Shown here piece by piece: positions 25,047 to 35,624 of a stretch of 64,000 nucleotides of DNA. The notes beneath the pieces are model-generated. The model did not search any database. It was given only the letters and a program-made list of their open reading frames with translations, and had not been told where the DNA came from. Where the stretch lies: positions 115,001 to 179,000 of the forward strand of contig JAJGOT010000220.1 of NCBI GenBank assembly GCA_022457155.1, given 5' to 3'. Made by a program: the position numbers and the translations under genes. This stretch comes from Cladopsammia gracilis (lineage: Eukaryota; Cnidaria; Anthozoa; Scleractinia; Dendrophylliidae). Positions within the stretch are counted from its first letter, which is position 1, and the number at the start of each line of letters is the position of its first letter.

Positions 25047-25254
25047 CCTTTTTTTTTTTCTTTCTTCTTCAGACTGAACATCATGAAAGTGATGTACCGT
25101 ATTTTTCTTTTCGCGTTTGTCAAAAATCCTTGCGTTTAAGTTAAAAAAAAATATATATATATATATATTGAACCGTGTCAGTGTGAAAACATAAGCTTAC
25201 CGCAATATTGCGTTAAACGTTAGCGTTTCTTATTCACGGGTTGGCTTTGATTTT

Positions 25255-25371
25255 GGTTATTTATTTATTTATTTATTTATTTTCTTTTGTAATAATAATT
25301 ATTTTTTTTCATGTTCCGGGATGTTCCGGAATGTTCCGGAATGTTCCGTGTTCCGGGTTTTATCGACGCCC
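25255..25371 (-). repeat. Right MULE terminal inverted repeat
   Basis: Inverted partner of 12617-12745: a TTTATTTATTTATTT tract, three to four GGAATGTTCC units and CCGGGTTTTATCGACGCCC at the edge. Confidence 0.9.
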
Positions 25372-25380
25372 GCTCTTGAC
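25372..25380 (+). repeat. Target-site duplication GCTCTTGAC, right copy
   Basis: Identical to 12608-12616. Confidence 0.93.
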
Positions 25381-28195
25381 GAGGTCAGACAGGGTCAGCA
25401 TGGTCCATTTCCTCGAAAGCCAGGTCCTGTGTTTTTATATGTTTTAATTTTATCTGTGATTAAGCTTAAGCTTATATTGTTATGTCTTTGTGCCATTTTT
25501 CCCATCGTTCTTTTGTCAGTGCTATTTTACATTTGTTTCTGTATTCCACGTACTCCTTTCTCGTACCAGCAACGTGGCACCTTCGTAATGCCATGTGTTT
25601 TTTCACTGCACAGCACAACATTCCCCTTTAGTTTACGCACATTCATATCACATTCCTTTTATGTCCCGCCGGTTTTCCTCGCGATTCTTCGCTTTTGTTT
25701 TCATATCTATACCTAAATATCATTTGTCTTCAGTCCGAGTGAGTTCACGCTAGTTTTTAGTTGGTTACTGGCGATTTGGACTATGTGCAGCCATGTGCGA
25801 CGCAAATTTTGTTTATTAACAAGAATTCGTACAGTTTGAACTCGTGACATCTTTATTTTAAAATATCCAGTGCATCATTTAGTGCTTTGAGTGCTTTTGC
25901 GGAGAAACACCGACAGTTGATATCACGTAGTTTTTAATAAACTGACCAAAGGTCACTCCCATCTAAGTACAAACACTTACACTACTCATTCCCCTTGTTG
26001 GCGCATATGCCACGAGTCGCCACGAGTAATAACAGCTCAAAGAAGTAGTATGTTGTTAGATTCATCCCCGCTAAACCTTTGCTACAGCTGCGTTACATAC
26101 TTTTTATACAGTGACCTATATTTCCGGTCCGCAAAACTGTGGAAATTACGGAACATTCGACTGAAGTCATAAGCGAATATTACATTGTGTAACATTGAAT
26201 ATTTGACATAAAGAAAAACCAGATGTAAAAAAAAAACAACAACAACAACAACAACAACAAGATGATGTGATTCAAACATAAGCATCCTCAATCTTCAATA
26301 AATCACAAATAACACATAACCTTACTATGTTGCGAGACCGTAGCAATGATTAAGCATACAAGAAAACAAAGGAACACTGTGATGCGGCCGTCTAATATTT
26401 TACCACTGAAAACAGCCTCAATAGCGAGCACAAAAGGGCAGACATAAGTGAGAGTGAAGATTGCTGGATCCATACAGAAATCGCAGCCAACCATTTTTTC
26501 ACCTGTGACCTTCATTAACCTCATTTTATTTTATTTATTTATTTTTTATGTGCCATATCCCTGTTATCTCACAGCATTGAATATTATTTTTCGTTTGCAA
26601 ACGTGTGCCATCCATAAATCTGCTCCCTGGGCCTACAATTCTAAAAGTCTGGTCCTCGTTATCCAGTGGACATCTCCCAACAGCACTGAGTGACTGGCTC
26701 ATAAACGCTGGAAATTAGTGTACAACACTGACCTTGCCACCAGGATGTAGCTGTCCATCAACAGTCAGAAGTGGTGACCTTGCCTTGGACCCTGCAGAGA
26801 TCTTGCTTTCTATAGTATTCTTAGAGTAGCTAGGCTTATTTTTGTATCTTCTGGTACCTGATTGCCCCGAGCTCTAGGGGTGGTGAGCCTGCATTTTCTG
26901 GGAGTACACGTTCCCTTATTTTTTCCCACTGGGTTTTTGTTAAGGGTTTTCGTGACAGGCAGGCGAGCATTTGAATCAGTACCAGCCCATTACAAGGTTC
27001 ACACAACTTGGGAACTTACCATCATGCCTTAGATTATTTTATCTTCTTCTTTTTATTCATTTTTAAAATTTTTGAATTTTAATTTTTCTTAAGCAACATT
27101 CAGTATTTCAGCAACCGATTTTGATTATCGGGTACCCATAACCTAGTTTTTCCACTGCTTGGAGAATGTAGTGATCTCTTCCTCTTTTGAACGTGAGCGG
27201 TTTCTCTGCAAGTAACCGCATCTTTTCCAACCCTTACGTGTGAACTCTGTACATGGTTTTTTTTTTCTACTTAGTGGAACAGCCAGAATCGTTTTGAAAG
27301 TTTGTGGACCCATAGTGTATACTTAGGGCATAATGGTATTACAGGACCCCAGATCTGACTTCTCATCCCAACCACATACAAACCCCACTTTTGTCGAGGT
27401 TGTCATAAAAAGTGCAAAACTGACCCTTCCCAGGAGCCTGCCAAGCTCAAACTATTATTAACGTTCCTCAGAACCCACAATAGCTTCCTGCCTCTCCAGA
27501 TATCCTAGCTAGAGAACACTGTATATATGTCTGTCACATACTTTGTGAATACTAGGATGTCTCCTTGTCCTGCCATAGATGCTATATTTAGTTTATTTTG
27601 GTTGACAATTCTTGGCTTGCAAGTGACATCATATAAACAAAACCAAAATAACAGTTGTGGGTTAATTTATTGTAACCTATAGGGAGTCCAATCTTTTGTG
27701 ATGAGAATTCTCGCTCCTTACAATTTTACTAAAAATGGCTAATGTCAAGATTTGGCCCTATGTTTAGTTTTTAAACTCTCTTCAGTTCCACAACATTTTG
27801 GATGCTCCTGAATTTTGATTACATGTTATGACGTAAGTGCAAGCCAAGAATGTCCGGTCACATTACCTATTCTTCCCCTTACTCCCCTCTCTCCCCATGC
27901 AGTTGTGTTCATTCCATTCCACATTTGGGGCATGCAACGTCTGCTCCCAGCCTTTGCTGCATGGTGGAGACAGGGCCTTAAGGGTTAGCTCAGTGCGACA
28001 GCAGCCTTCGTACACTGTACCCCTAATAATTTGATCAACTATTATAAGTCGGCATCGTACCCCTCAATCACTGATCGAGGTTTATTTGACACCCTAACAC
28101 GGAGAGCATCCTCAAATTCATAGGTTTCCGGTTTGGCTACAGTATGGCCTAGGGCTTCGCACAGGGTACTTCTCGTTCCACTCGGCGCTTTGGGT
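25381..28195. other. No recognised gene
   Basis: Continuation of the sequence interrupted by the MULE. Contains a CAA microsatellite at about 26229-26261. I see no domain or splice pattern that supports a gene. Confidence 0.45.
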
Positions 28196-28482
28196 GGGGA
28201 ATTGCTGCCTGCGGCACCCCTTCAGCCCTGTGCTGAAGCCCCGTCAGGGAGGGGACGTTTTGTTACTCTGGACTGGGTTAACTTGTCCCCAGGTAATTCT
28301 GCCAGCAACGACGTCCCCCTTGCAGTACAGGCATGAGGCACCCCCTCAGCATGGCGCCATGTGCCGAGGCCCCTCATCCGGTGGGTTTATCCGGTCGGTG
28401 GGTTCTATCCGATCCTTGCCAGTATATTCCCTGCCCAATTTACGCCCACAAATGAGCGTCTTTTATTGCGTGTCGAAACATT
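28196..28482 (+). repeat. End module V, copy 1
   Basis: GC-rich, with short internal hairpins (CACCCCTTCAGCC... and GGCGCCATGTGCC...). Nearly identical to 28805-29091 at a spacing of 609 bp. Confidence 0.9.
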
Positions 28483-28483
28483 A

Positions 28484-28678
28484 AATGATATTTTAGCATA
28501 AAATAATAGTTAATGTAAGAAAGCAACATCAAATCTGAGCCCGCAATCACCTCTGTGGCCTCATCTCACATGTTGCTCCTTATTTGGCTTAAGTCAATCA
28601 AACAGGTTAAATTATGTGACCTTTCTCAATCACCCTCATCTCAGAATGCTGCAAGTTTCCCCGCAGCAAAATTGATCC
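28484..28678 (+). repeat. Start module U, copy 2
   Basis: Copy of 11913-12106, abutting the end of V copy 1. Confidence 0.9.
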
Positions 28679-28804
28679 CTCCCGCCCTCCCATACTTATT
28701 TATTGTCTATGCTATAATTGCTTTGTTGCTTAGACCTTAGTCGCTTACTAAGTTTGATTGATGGAAAACTTTTACTCATTAAGTCTTATCAATAAATTAA
28801 GGGC

Positions 28805-29091
28805 GGGGAATTGCTGCCTGCGGCACCCCTTCAGCCCTGTGCTGAAGCCCCGTCAGGGAGGGGACGTTTTGTTACTCTGGACTGGGTTAACTTGTCCCCA
28901 GGTAATTCTGCCAGCAACGACGTCCGCCTTGCAGTACAGGCATGAGGCACCCCCTCGGCATGGCGCCATGTGCCGAGGCCCCTCATCCGGTGGGTTTATC
29001 CGGTCGGTGGGTTCTATCCGAGCCTTGCCAGTATATTCCCTGCCCAATTTACGCCCACAAATGAGTGTCTTTTATTGCGTGTCGAAACATT
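28805..29091 (+). repeat. End module V, copy 2
   Basis: Copy of 28196-28482. It borders the resumed 20-bp minisatellite and so marks the right edge of the 17-kb insertion. Confidence 0.9.
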
Positions 29092-29447
29092 AATATTCAA
29101 TAAACCAAATTTATATTCAATAAACCAATTTTATATTCAATAAACCAATTTTATATTCAATAAAACCAAATTTATATTCAATAAACCAAATTTATATTCA
29201 ATAAACCAAATTTATATTCAATAAACACATTTTATATTCAATAAACCAAATTTATATTCAATAAACGCATTTTATATTCAATAAACCAAATTTATATTCA
29301 ATAAACCAAATTTATGTTCAATAAACCAATTTTATATTCAATAAACCAATTTTATATTCAATAAACTAATTTTATATTCAATAAAACCAATTTTATATTC
29401 AATAAATCAATTTTATATTCAATAAAACCAAATTTATATTCAATAAT
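29092..29447 (+). repeat. 20-bp minisatellite, left arm of the IS3EU-like element
   Basis: About eighteen units of TATATTCAATAAACCAAATT type, in opposite orientation to 31925-32437. Confidence 0.9.
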
Positions 29448-29508
29448 TTCTGCGGTCCAATGCAGTCAGCGGAGTTTCCGCTTGTTTAACCACGTGGTAT
29501 TAACCAAC
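29445..29508 (+). repeat. Inner inverted end, left
   Basis: ATTTCTGCGGTCCAATGCAG... through CACGTGGTATTAACCAACATG is mirrored at about 31850-31925 with few differences. It separates the minisatellite arms from the transposase region. Confidence 0.8.
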
Positions 29509-29995
29509 ATGGCGGGCCAGCCTCCAACGCTGAATGAAATAGAAAAAGCGGTGGAAAGAGGAATTGGAAGAGGGGTTGCTGTGCTGTCATCAGGAGTGAT
29601 AGTAACAGTAGGCAAGAATTTTTCACTTCGCTTTATCTTTTGACACTAAATTGGTAACGTAAGCGTGCACCAGCCTGCACAAATCACAGTACTTAAATTG
29701 CAACTGGAATCGCCGGTGTTGTGTCGGATGTTGTGGGACGAGGTCGCGGTCGTGATCTACTTCGAGCTAATGCCTTGACGGTTGGAGATGTCGTACGTGG
29801 TTCGCTTTCACAGTAGCCAAAGCGTAGAAGACTTGGCCATCAGTAGATCCCACTGTAGATCCCACTGACTTTGTGGATGAGGATGGGAAGATTCCAATCG
29901 CTTTTCCTAACTATGCTTTGGGAAAAGATGACATCTTGTTTACCTGAACAGTAGATCTGACGACCAATGACAAAGAAGAAGATATAAGGTCCAAA
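29509..29995 (+). pseudogene. Broken plus-strand frame in the IS3EU-like element
   Basis: Short open pieces: MAGQPPTLNEIEKAVERG at about 29509, then VDEDGKIPIAFPNYALGKDD near 29870-29930, followed by a stop and TTNDKEEDIRSKLVEVFSS. It looks like a decayed second gene opposite the transposase. The family is unidentified and the splice structure unclear. Confidence 0.4.
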
Positions 29996-31527
29996 TTAGT
30001 GGAAGTTTTCAGCTCTAGAATTACTGGCCCATGAGTTACGATCTACTCCAAAAAACTCTAGGTTGCCCGGTTCTTCGTCATCAACAGCTGGGTCTCTCAG
30101 TGCTGTTTGCCTGGCGTTATCTGGATTTATCATCCCATTGCTCCAAATTTCAGTTGTTTGGACTCCAATTACGCTCTGTGCACATGGGGCGCAGGTTGAA
30201 AGCCCTGGCAAACTCTTAGTTAATTAGTTCTAATTAGTTCTCGGTAAAAAGACATAGTGTAAAACAATCATGTGCACTTCATTTTCTATATCAAGATATC
30301 CACTGTCCTCGAGTGAATGAAAAACACAATAAAACAGAAAAAGGCTACATCTAAATACTTCTCTCCAGAGCCTTTTTATTTGTTGATTCCTAGTGGAGGG
30401 GCCTGCAATGAAACTGCCTCTGTTATCCCCCCTTACGGCAATCATTAATGATGCAACTTCAGCATTTTCACCGCCATGGTCCCCCCTAACACGGGATGGC
30501 CAACCGAATTCTTGGGCTGCACACTGAAACACTGTAGCAACTGTTTGAGCATAGTTGTTGTCTGCTGCGAAAAGATACATGATGCGTCTGGAAAAGCCAT
30601 CTATGCAGCCATGCACAACAAATTTCCAACGAATGATGCAATGGTGGCCGTCAATGTGCCACAGTGAATTAGGTCCTGGAACACTGTATACCCTACGTGT
30701 AATGACACACGCCCACCTCAGTGCTGTGTTTCTGGGATCCACCCGTGTTAGAGATTCCCTTATTCTGTCCCTTTGCACTTTTAAATTAAGAGACCTGATG
30801 TAACCTATGACTTACGACTCTCCAGTCGTATTACCGTGTCGTGAAATGTATCCTCTCATCAAGGAGTCAAGTTCCTCGTCAGAAAGATCTGAAAATCACC
30901 CAACATCCTGAAGGTCGTACTCTCTCCCCCCCCCGGGGGGGGGGGGGGTACTCCCTTATATACGCTATATAGGTATGTGCCGCCCGACGGATAGGGTAGG
31001 GTTTTTGAGGTGCTCGGTCCTCAAATAGGGTATCCTTTTTGGTATTTTTGGTATTGTGAACCTTAGATATTCCTTAGATAGGGTCACTAAATTGCAGTAT
31101 CCACCCCAACGCGCAAAACGAAAAAGATATGGTCTGTTAAAACTGTACTACACGCCTGAATTGGGCCTGAAATAGGGTATCAAATCTCGATTTTCTACCC
31201 TTAAATAAGGTCAGGGTTTGAGAACCTTGGCGGCGCACACCTATCCTAAGGTCTCCTAAATTGTCGGGAGTACCCCCCCCCCCCCCGGGCTCTCGCCCTC
31301 CTGTAAATTGTCCATCGCGACACGTGATGCATGCGAGCAATCTCTGTCCAGCTATAAAAACCACTTCCGTGCAAGTTTTCTATAACTGCTGGCGGAAATA
31401 TGAATGAAGGGCGTCCTGGGTTTCCAGTAAGATTTCTTTCCCGTCTTCCGAAATCTGGTAAACTTGCGGTATTGCGACACATCCCAATAACTTTGTGGTT
31501 CCAACAAATATGAATTTGGTTGAACAT
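29996..31527 (-). pseudogene. IS3EU-like (rve-type) transposase, broken
   Basis: Minus-strand pieces of an integrase-like DDE transposase. 31246-31527 holds an N-terminal helix-turn-helix stretch (GRPSFIFPPAVIENL...WTEIARMHHVSRWTIYRR). 30230-30778 holds the catalytic core with SVPGPNSLWHIDGHH, HGCIDGFSRR and VRGDHGGENAEV. The region expected to carry the catalytic Glu (IERLW in relatives) reads QIKRLW, so Glu is replaced by Lys. 29996-30211 resembles the tail. Between the pieces lie frame breaks and a G-rich insertion (30928-31286). The family name is from memory of similar cnidarian and fish proteins. Inactive as it stands. Confidence 0.75.
30928..31286. mobile_element. MITE with GGGGGTACTCCC ends
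   Basis: Poly-C/poly-G followed by GTACTCCC at the left and GGGAGTACCCCCC at the right, with several TAGGGTA motifs inside. It is inserted in the transposase region. Related ends occur near 44700, 48980 and 59494. Confidence 0.65.
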
Positions 31528-31849
31528 GTCACATTACATAGTTCCCGCAAGATTGACAAACAGAAGTGGATCCAGGAATTTCTGGGGGGGGGGAGGGGGG
31601 TTGGGGGGGTGTCCGGGTCCATGTCCCCCGGAAAATGTTTCCGATTTTACCCTCAAAAACGCCATTTCCGGCATTCCTGAGAGTCGAAAAGACAAAACCT
31701 TGTCTTTTCTAAAACATTAACAGCAGTCTCCAATCTATTCAACAGTAGAGCCGCCTCATGGTATACCAAATCTTGATCACTTAACTGAATTTCGAGTTGC
31801 AATAAAAGGGATTCCATAGTGATAAAAACCACCGCCAAGTGGATGTTTC

Positions 31850-31925
31850 AGCCGTCATGTTGGTTAATACCACGTGGTTAAACAAGCGGAAAAAACACCG
31901 CTGACTGCATTGGACCGCAGAAATT
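31850..31925 (-). repeat. Inner inverted end, right
   Basis: Complement of 29445-29508: CATGTTGGTTAATACCACGTGG ... CTGCATTGGACCGCAG. Confidence 0.8.
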
Positions 31926-32437
31926 ATTGAATATAAATTTGGTTTATTGAATACAAATTGGTTTTATTGAATGTAAATTTGGTTTATTGAATATAAGTTT
32001 GGTTTTATTGAATATAAATTTGGTTTATTGAATATAAATTTGGTTTATTGAATATAAAATTAGTTTATTGAATATAAAATTGGTTTATTGAATATAAAAT
32101 TAGTTTATTGAATATAAAATTGGTTTATTGAATATAAATTTGGTTTATTGAATATAAAATTAGTTTATTGAATATAAAATTGGTTTATTGAATATAAAAT
32201 TAGTTTATTGAATATAAAATTGGTTTATTGAATATAAATTTGGTTTATTGAATATAAAATTAGTTTATTGAATATAAAATTGGTTTATTGAATATAAAAT
32301 TAGTTTATTGAATATAAAATTGGTTTATTGAATATAAATTTGGTTTTATTGAATATAAAATTGGTTTATTGAATATAAAATTGGTTTATTGAATATAAAA
32401 TTGGTTTATTGAATATAAAATTGGTTGTACTGAATAT
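31925..32437 (-). repeat. 20-bp minisatellite, right arm of the IS3EU-like element
   Basis: About 25 units of TTGGTTTATTGAATATAAAA. Two variants (TTAG and TTGG) alternate in several stretches, which suggests duplication of two-unit blocks. Confidence 0.92.
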
Positions 32438-32458
32438 TGCAACAAAACGGCAACCATA

Positions 32459-32580
32459 CTCTGGATATCACGCCCGACTAGTGTACGGGGAGACGTGCGT
32501 TCGAATCCTGCTCGGGACACGAATTTTTTCTTTCATAAATATAGTACGTCGAACTTGTACAGCAGACGTGATGTCACATG
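32459..32580 (+). repeat. tRNA-derived SINE, 3' part
   Basis: GGATATCACGCCCGACTAG through GTTCGAATCC and GCTCGGGACACGAA, then the same tail as 11335-11790 in the opposite orientation. The 5' tRNA portion is missing at the transposon edge. Confidence 0.7.
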
Positions 32581-33403
32581 ATTATTCTATATGATGTTTT
32601 CTTTGTTTTTTTATCATTTTGTTTGTTATTTATTTGATGGCGAAGTCTAATGAAATAAAAAATAAAAAATAAAATAACCAACTCTCACCGATTGCTCTCA
32701 CCACTGCGCCACCCCTGCCCCCCAAACAGAAGCTATAAAAATTGGTATTTGTTGTAAAGACGCATTTACAGGCCATTAATCTGTCTTGGAATACTAAATT
32801 CCGTGGCATTATAAAAGTCACTGCGCATACTGATCTTCGAACGTATTCGCCCAGATTCTGATAAAGAAACTCGCTGATGTTCGATTTTTAAAACTGAACG
32901 GAACTGAACAATAACCCAGAAAGAGTCTTACGCCACATTCAATCATCGAAACATCGAACTTTCGCTTTGCTAATTTCCATGTTATATTGCCTAATGCCAC
33001 CAAAAATATAACGAAATTAAGTAAAAATATTCCACAGAACCAGCAACAGAAAGAGTGGTTTGGGAGACTAGTACAGATCACAAGAATCGGAAAGTTCATC
33101 AAATTTGATTTCCGCTGTGTGCTGAAATGATCTGCGTCTTTAAGGAGGCTCGACTCAGTTTTGTTTGGCGTGCGGGAGTTTTGAAATTAAAATATCACCG
33201 GGAAGACAGGCTTCGATTGCCAGTTAAAATAATGGTTATCTTTTACATGACATTAAAAATTCAACAACAAAAATCAACACAATGATCGCTTGATCAGGAC
33301 CTAAATCGGATCGAAAATGACCTAAACTTTCAAAACTTCTATAGCTACAAAGAAGCATAAGTGTTTTAAGTGGCGCACAGCATAACGACTTTATTGATTT
33401 AAG
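32581..33403. other. Noncoding sequence with paralogous segments
   Basis: 32731-32910 is a direct copy of the sequence flanking the TAA-flanked element at 38904-39730. About 33180-33400 is an inverted copy of about 40220-40400. It preserves the empty TAA site at 32795-32797. No gene. Confidence 0.6.
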
Positions 33404-33807
33404 ACCAATATCACGCTAGCATGGCACAAAAATATATTTGGTTTATTGGGAAAAAGAGCCCAGCATCAAATTCAGCATATCGATATTAGTAAAACTATAA
33501 AGTTCTATAAAGATTGCTAGAAAACCGACGAAGATATAAAATTTTGAAACTGAGCATTTTTACAAAGAAATGTATGGTGGACGGGCATAGATTGCCTGTC
33601 CAGCCTCGTTTTCGTGTTTTTCCCATACATTTCTTTGTAAAAATTAGCCCAGAGTACTAAGTTTCAAAAGCTCATATCTCCGTCAGTATACGAGCAATCT
33701 TTACGAAACTTTACAGTTTTACTAATATTGATGTGCTGATTTTGATACTGGACTCTTTTCCCCATTAAATTAAATATATTTTCATGCCATGCTAGCGTGA
33801 TATTGGT
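33404..33807. mobile_element. MITE, 404 bp, long imperfect inverted repeat
   Basis: ACCAATATCACGCTAGCATGG at the left and its complement at the right; the arms extend inward about 170 bp each. The inverted paralogous segment near 40190-40260 lacks it. Confidence 0.8.
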
Positions 33808-34692
33808 GTATTCTACGAACCATCTGACAATATATTTGCATGGAGCAAAAATCGTCCCCTTTCCTTCATTGGCACTTACGTAGTCCAGAACAACTCATTT
33901 TTCAACAAACTTGTACAGGTAAAAGCAACTAATACGTCAAGCTAAAAATATCACGTAAAGCTAAAAATATCACGTAAAGCTAAAAATAGACCACGTGTCG
34001 CAAAATCATGCCTCTAAATAACTTAGGGATATCAGGTCATCTGAAACCCCTCGTTAAAAATAAAACTGGTTTAACAATTTTCAAACCAAACAAGAAAATT
34101 TGAACCACAACATACTGATACACATTTCTGACAAGACGGTAAGTTTTGGTATCAGCTTACGAAATGATTTAAAGACATTTAAAAAATCGTGCAGAAATGT
34201 TTAAAAAAATCCTGTAACTTTATATACAAAATCAACTATATTTAGTGGGAAATGGAAACAGTCCATATCCTAATTAACTTATTCCTGGTTCTCCGGATTT
34301 CTGCACTATTTGTCAAAGGCAACATTGTTTATAGCATGATTACCAAGTCTATTTCACATTGGATACGATTTTTTTTTACAATCTTATTTGGGTATGAGCA
34401 GAAGCTCCTGGCAGAACTGAGACAAAATTCAATACAGTCGTTCTTTTTAATGACCATTGGAGTGAATCCTGCTCTTATTTATTTGTCTACTATTTATTTT
34501 CGCTCTCAATCTCGTTGTTTAGTGGTTTGTTTAGGCTTTTATTCCTTTTTCTTCCTGCTGGAAAAATTTTCAACTTGGCATCCGGGGAAGCAGAACTGTT
34601 TTTGCACAAAACTCCTGCTGGTTAACACAGTAGGATAGTTATCACCAGTGTATGTAATAAAAAAAAATTAAAATCGTCATCAATTCTCCATT
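33808..34692. other. 3' flank of the second receptor
   Basis: 33835-33945 is an inverted copy of about 40085-40190. From about 34400 it resembles 5130-5340. A 128-codon frame at 34252-34638 has no recognisable homology and is probably chance. Confidence 0.45.
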
Positions 34693-35624
34693 TTATGTCC
34701 CATTCTCACTCATGCGAAATATTTTCTTCACTGTTCTTCTCACAATTTCTCGTATTTCCTGATATCGCCAACAGTAAACGAGAGGATTCAAAGAAGAATT
34801 CAGGAGCACTAAGAATAATGAGGCTTCTAAAGCTACATCGAAAGCAATTCTCAAGCTATCAGTTATAATCAATATTACAGAGATAAGAGATGGAAGATAA
34901 CATGCTAGGAAAACTACATAGACAAACAAAGTGTTATATGCGGACTTCTTTTGCCGAAGTAGTTCCATTACTTCTAAATTTTGCTTTTGCAGCTGAAGTT
35001 GATATTGTAGTTGATTCTGATGATATCTTACAACTTGAAAAATACGTACATTGGCCACGCTTGTCAACAGGAGTCCAATGGATATAGTAACCGTAGCTAC
35101 CATGATATGGCCTAAAACGAAATAAAGGCGGCGATACCACTTGTTAACCATATAGACGCCAAGCCTATAGCAACACGTTTTGAAGTCACAAGCTCTTGAT
35201 ATCGCAGATGAAGCGAAATAGCGAGAAGTCTATCCACTGCAATGGCGGTAACATTCAGAAACGATGCGCATGAAGGGAGAAAAAGAAGACTCCAAAATAC
35301 GCTTAAAATTGTGGGACAGAATGAGACAAAGTTGTAGTTTCCAGTTGATGCTATATTCAACATCACCGCGATGATAACACCAAACATTGGCTGGGTCAAC
35401 ATGCCAACAGCAAGATCAGAGAAAGCTAGACTCAGGAACAACTTCTTTACAGTGGCCGGCATCGATGAAGCTTTCCACAGGGCACGAATAACAAGAAGAT
35501 TTCCAAGAACTGCTACCAGAGCAAAAAACAAGTTTAAAACACATAAAGTCAACATGAAAGATCCGTAATGGCGAACAAGTTGTGCTAGTTCAGACAATTT
35601 CTCAATGCAGAACTGTGAGACCAT
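34693..35624 (-). pseudogene. Rhodopsin-family GPCR, frameshifted paralogue
   Basis: Second copy of the receptor at 5982-6965. TM1 to TM4 are readable from 35624 down to about 35112 (MVSQFCIEKL..., LAFSDLAVG, AVDRLLAI). TM5 to TM7 continue in another frame from about 35151 to 34693, with FVYVVFLACYLP and NSSLNPLVYCW. The frame changes within about 40 bp at the end of TM4. Everything else is well conserved, so this is a young pseudogene, or an intact gene if the indel is an assembly error. The C-terminus ends MSENGT, shorter than in the first copy. Confidence 0.85.

Larger units (their letters stand above)
20338..25254. other. 3' region of the MULE, no recognised gene
   Basis: Apart from the small elements listed separately I see no convincing exon on either strand. 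Short open frames near 22004-22288 and 24193-24420 match nothing I recognise. Confidence 0.5.
12617..25371 (+). mobile_element. Complete Mutator-like element (MULE), 12.75 kb
   Basis: Bounded by inverted repeats starting GGGCGTCGATAAAACCCGG and by a perfect 9-bp target duplication. Each arm continues with tandem GGAACATTCC units (about seven copies left, three to four right) and then an A/T-rich stretch. Left arm about 12617-12745, right arm about 25255-25371. It holds a six-exon transposase gene (12913-20337, plus strand). Large intron 2 and the 3' region contain several small inverted-repeat elements. Intact ends, intact duplication and long open exons suggest a recent, possibly autonomous insertion. 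Confidence 0.9.
11913..29091. mobile_element. 17-kb segment inserted into the IS3EU-like arm
   Basis: Begins AATGATATTTTAGC inside the 20-bp array and ends GTCGAAACATT, after which the array resumes. The same end-to-start junction occurs internally near 28483, where GTCGAAACATT is followed at once by AATGATATTTTAGC. The ends therefore belong to one element, present partly in tandem. No transposase of its own is recognised; superfamily unknown. It was later enlarged by the Mutator-like element at 12617-25371. Confidence 0.55.
11791..32458. mobile_element. IS3EU-like DNA transposon, split by a 17-kb insertion
   Basis: Outer ends are inverted: TATGGTTGCCGTTTTGTTGC at 11791 and its complement ending at 32458. 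They are flanked by CCCTGG (11785-11790) and CTCTGG (32459-32464), a 6-bp duplication with one mismatch. Inside each end comes a 20-bp minisatellite (11811-11912 and 29092-29447 on the left arm, 31925-32437 on the right) and then inverted inner ends flanking the transposase. The left array is interrupted by foreign sequence, about 11913-29091. Without it the element would be about 3.5 kb. The IS3EU assignment rests on the transposase. Confidence 0.7.

Noticed and set aside
31925..32437. CRISPR-like regular array
   Set aside because: Units are contiguous 20-bp copies with no unique spacers, the arm is mirrored at 29092, and the DNA is eukaryotic.
34252..34638. 128-codon hydrophobic frame as a membrane protein
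   Set aside because: Composition reflects T-rich DNA, and the duplicated counterpart near 5260 does not preserve the frame.
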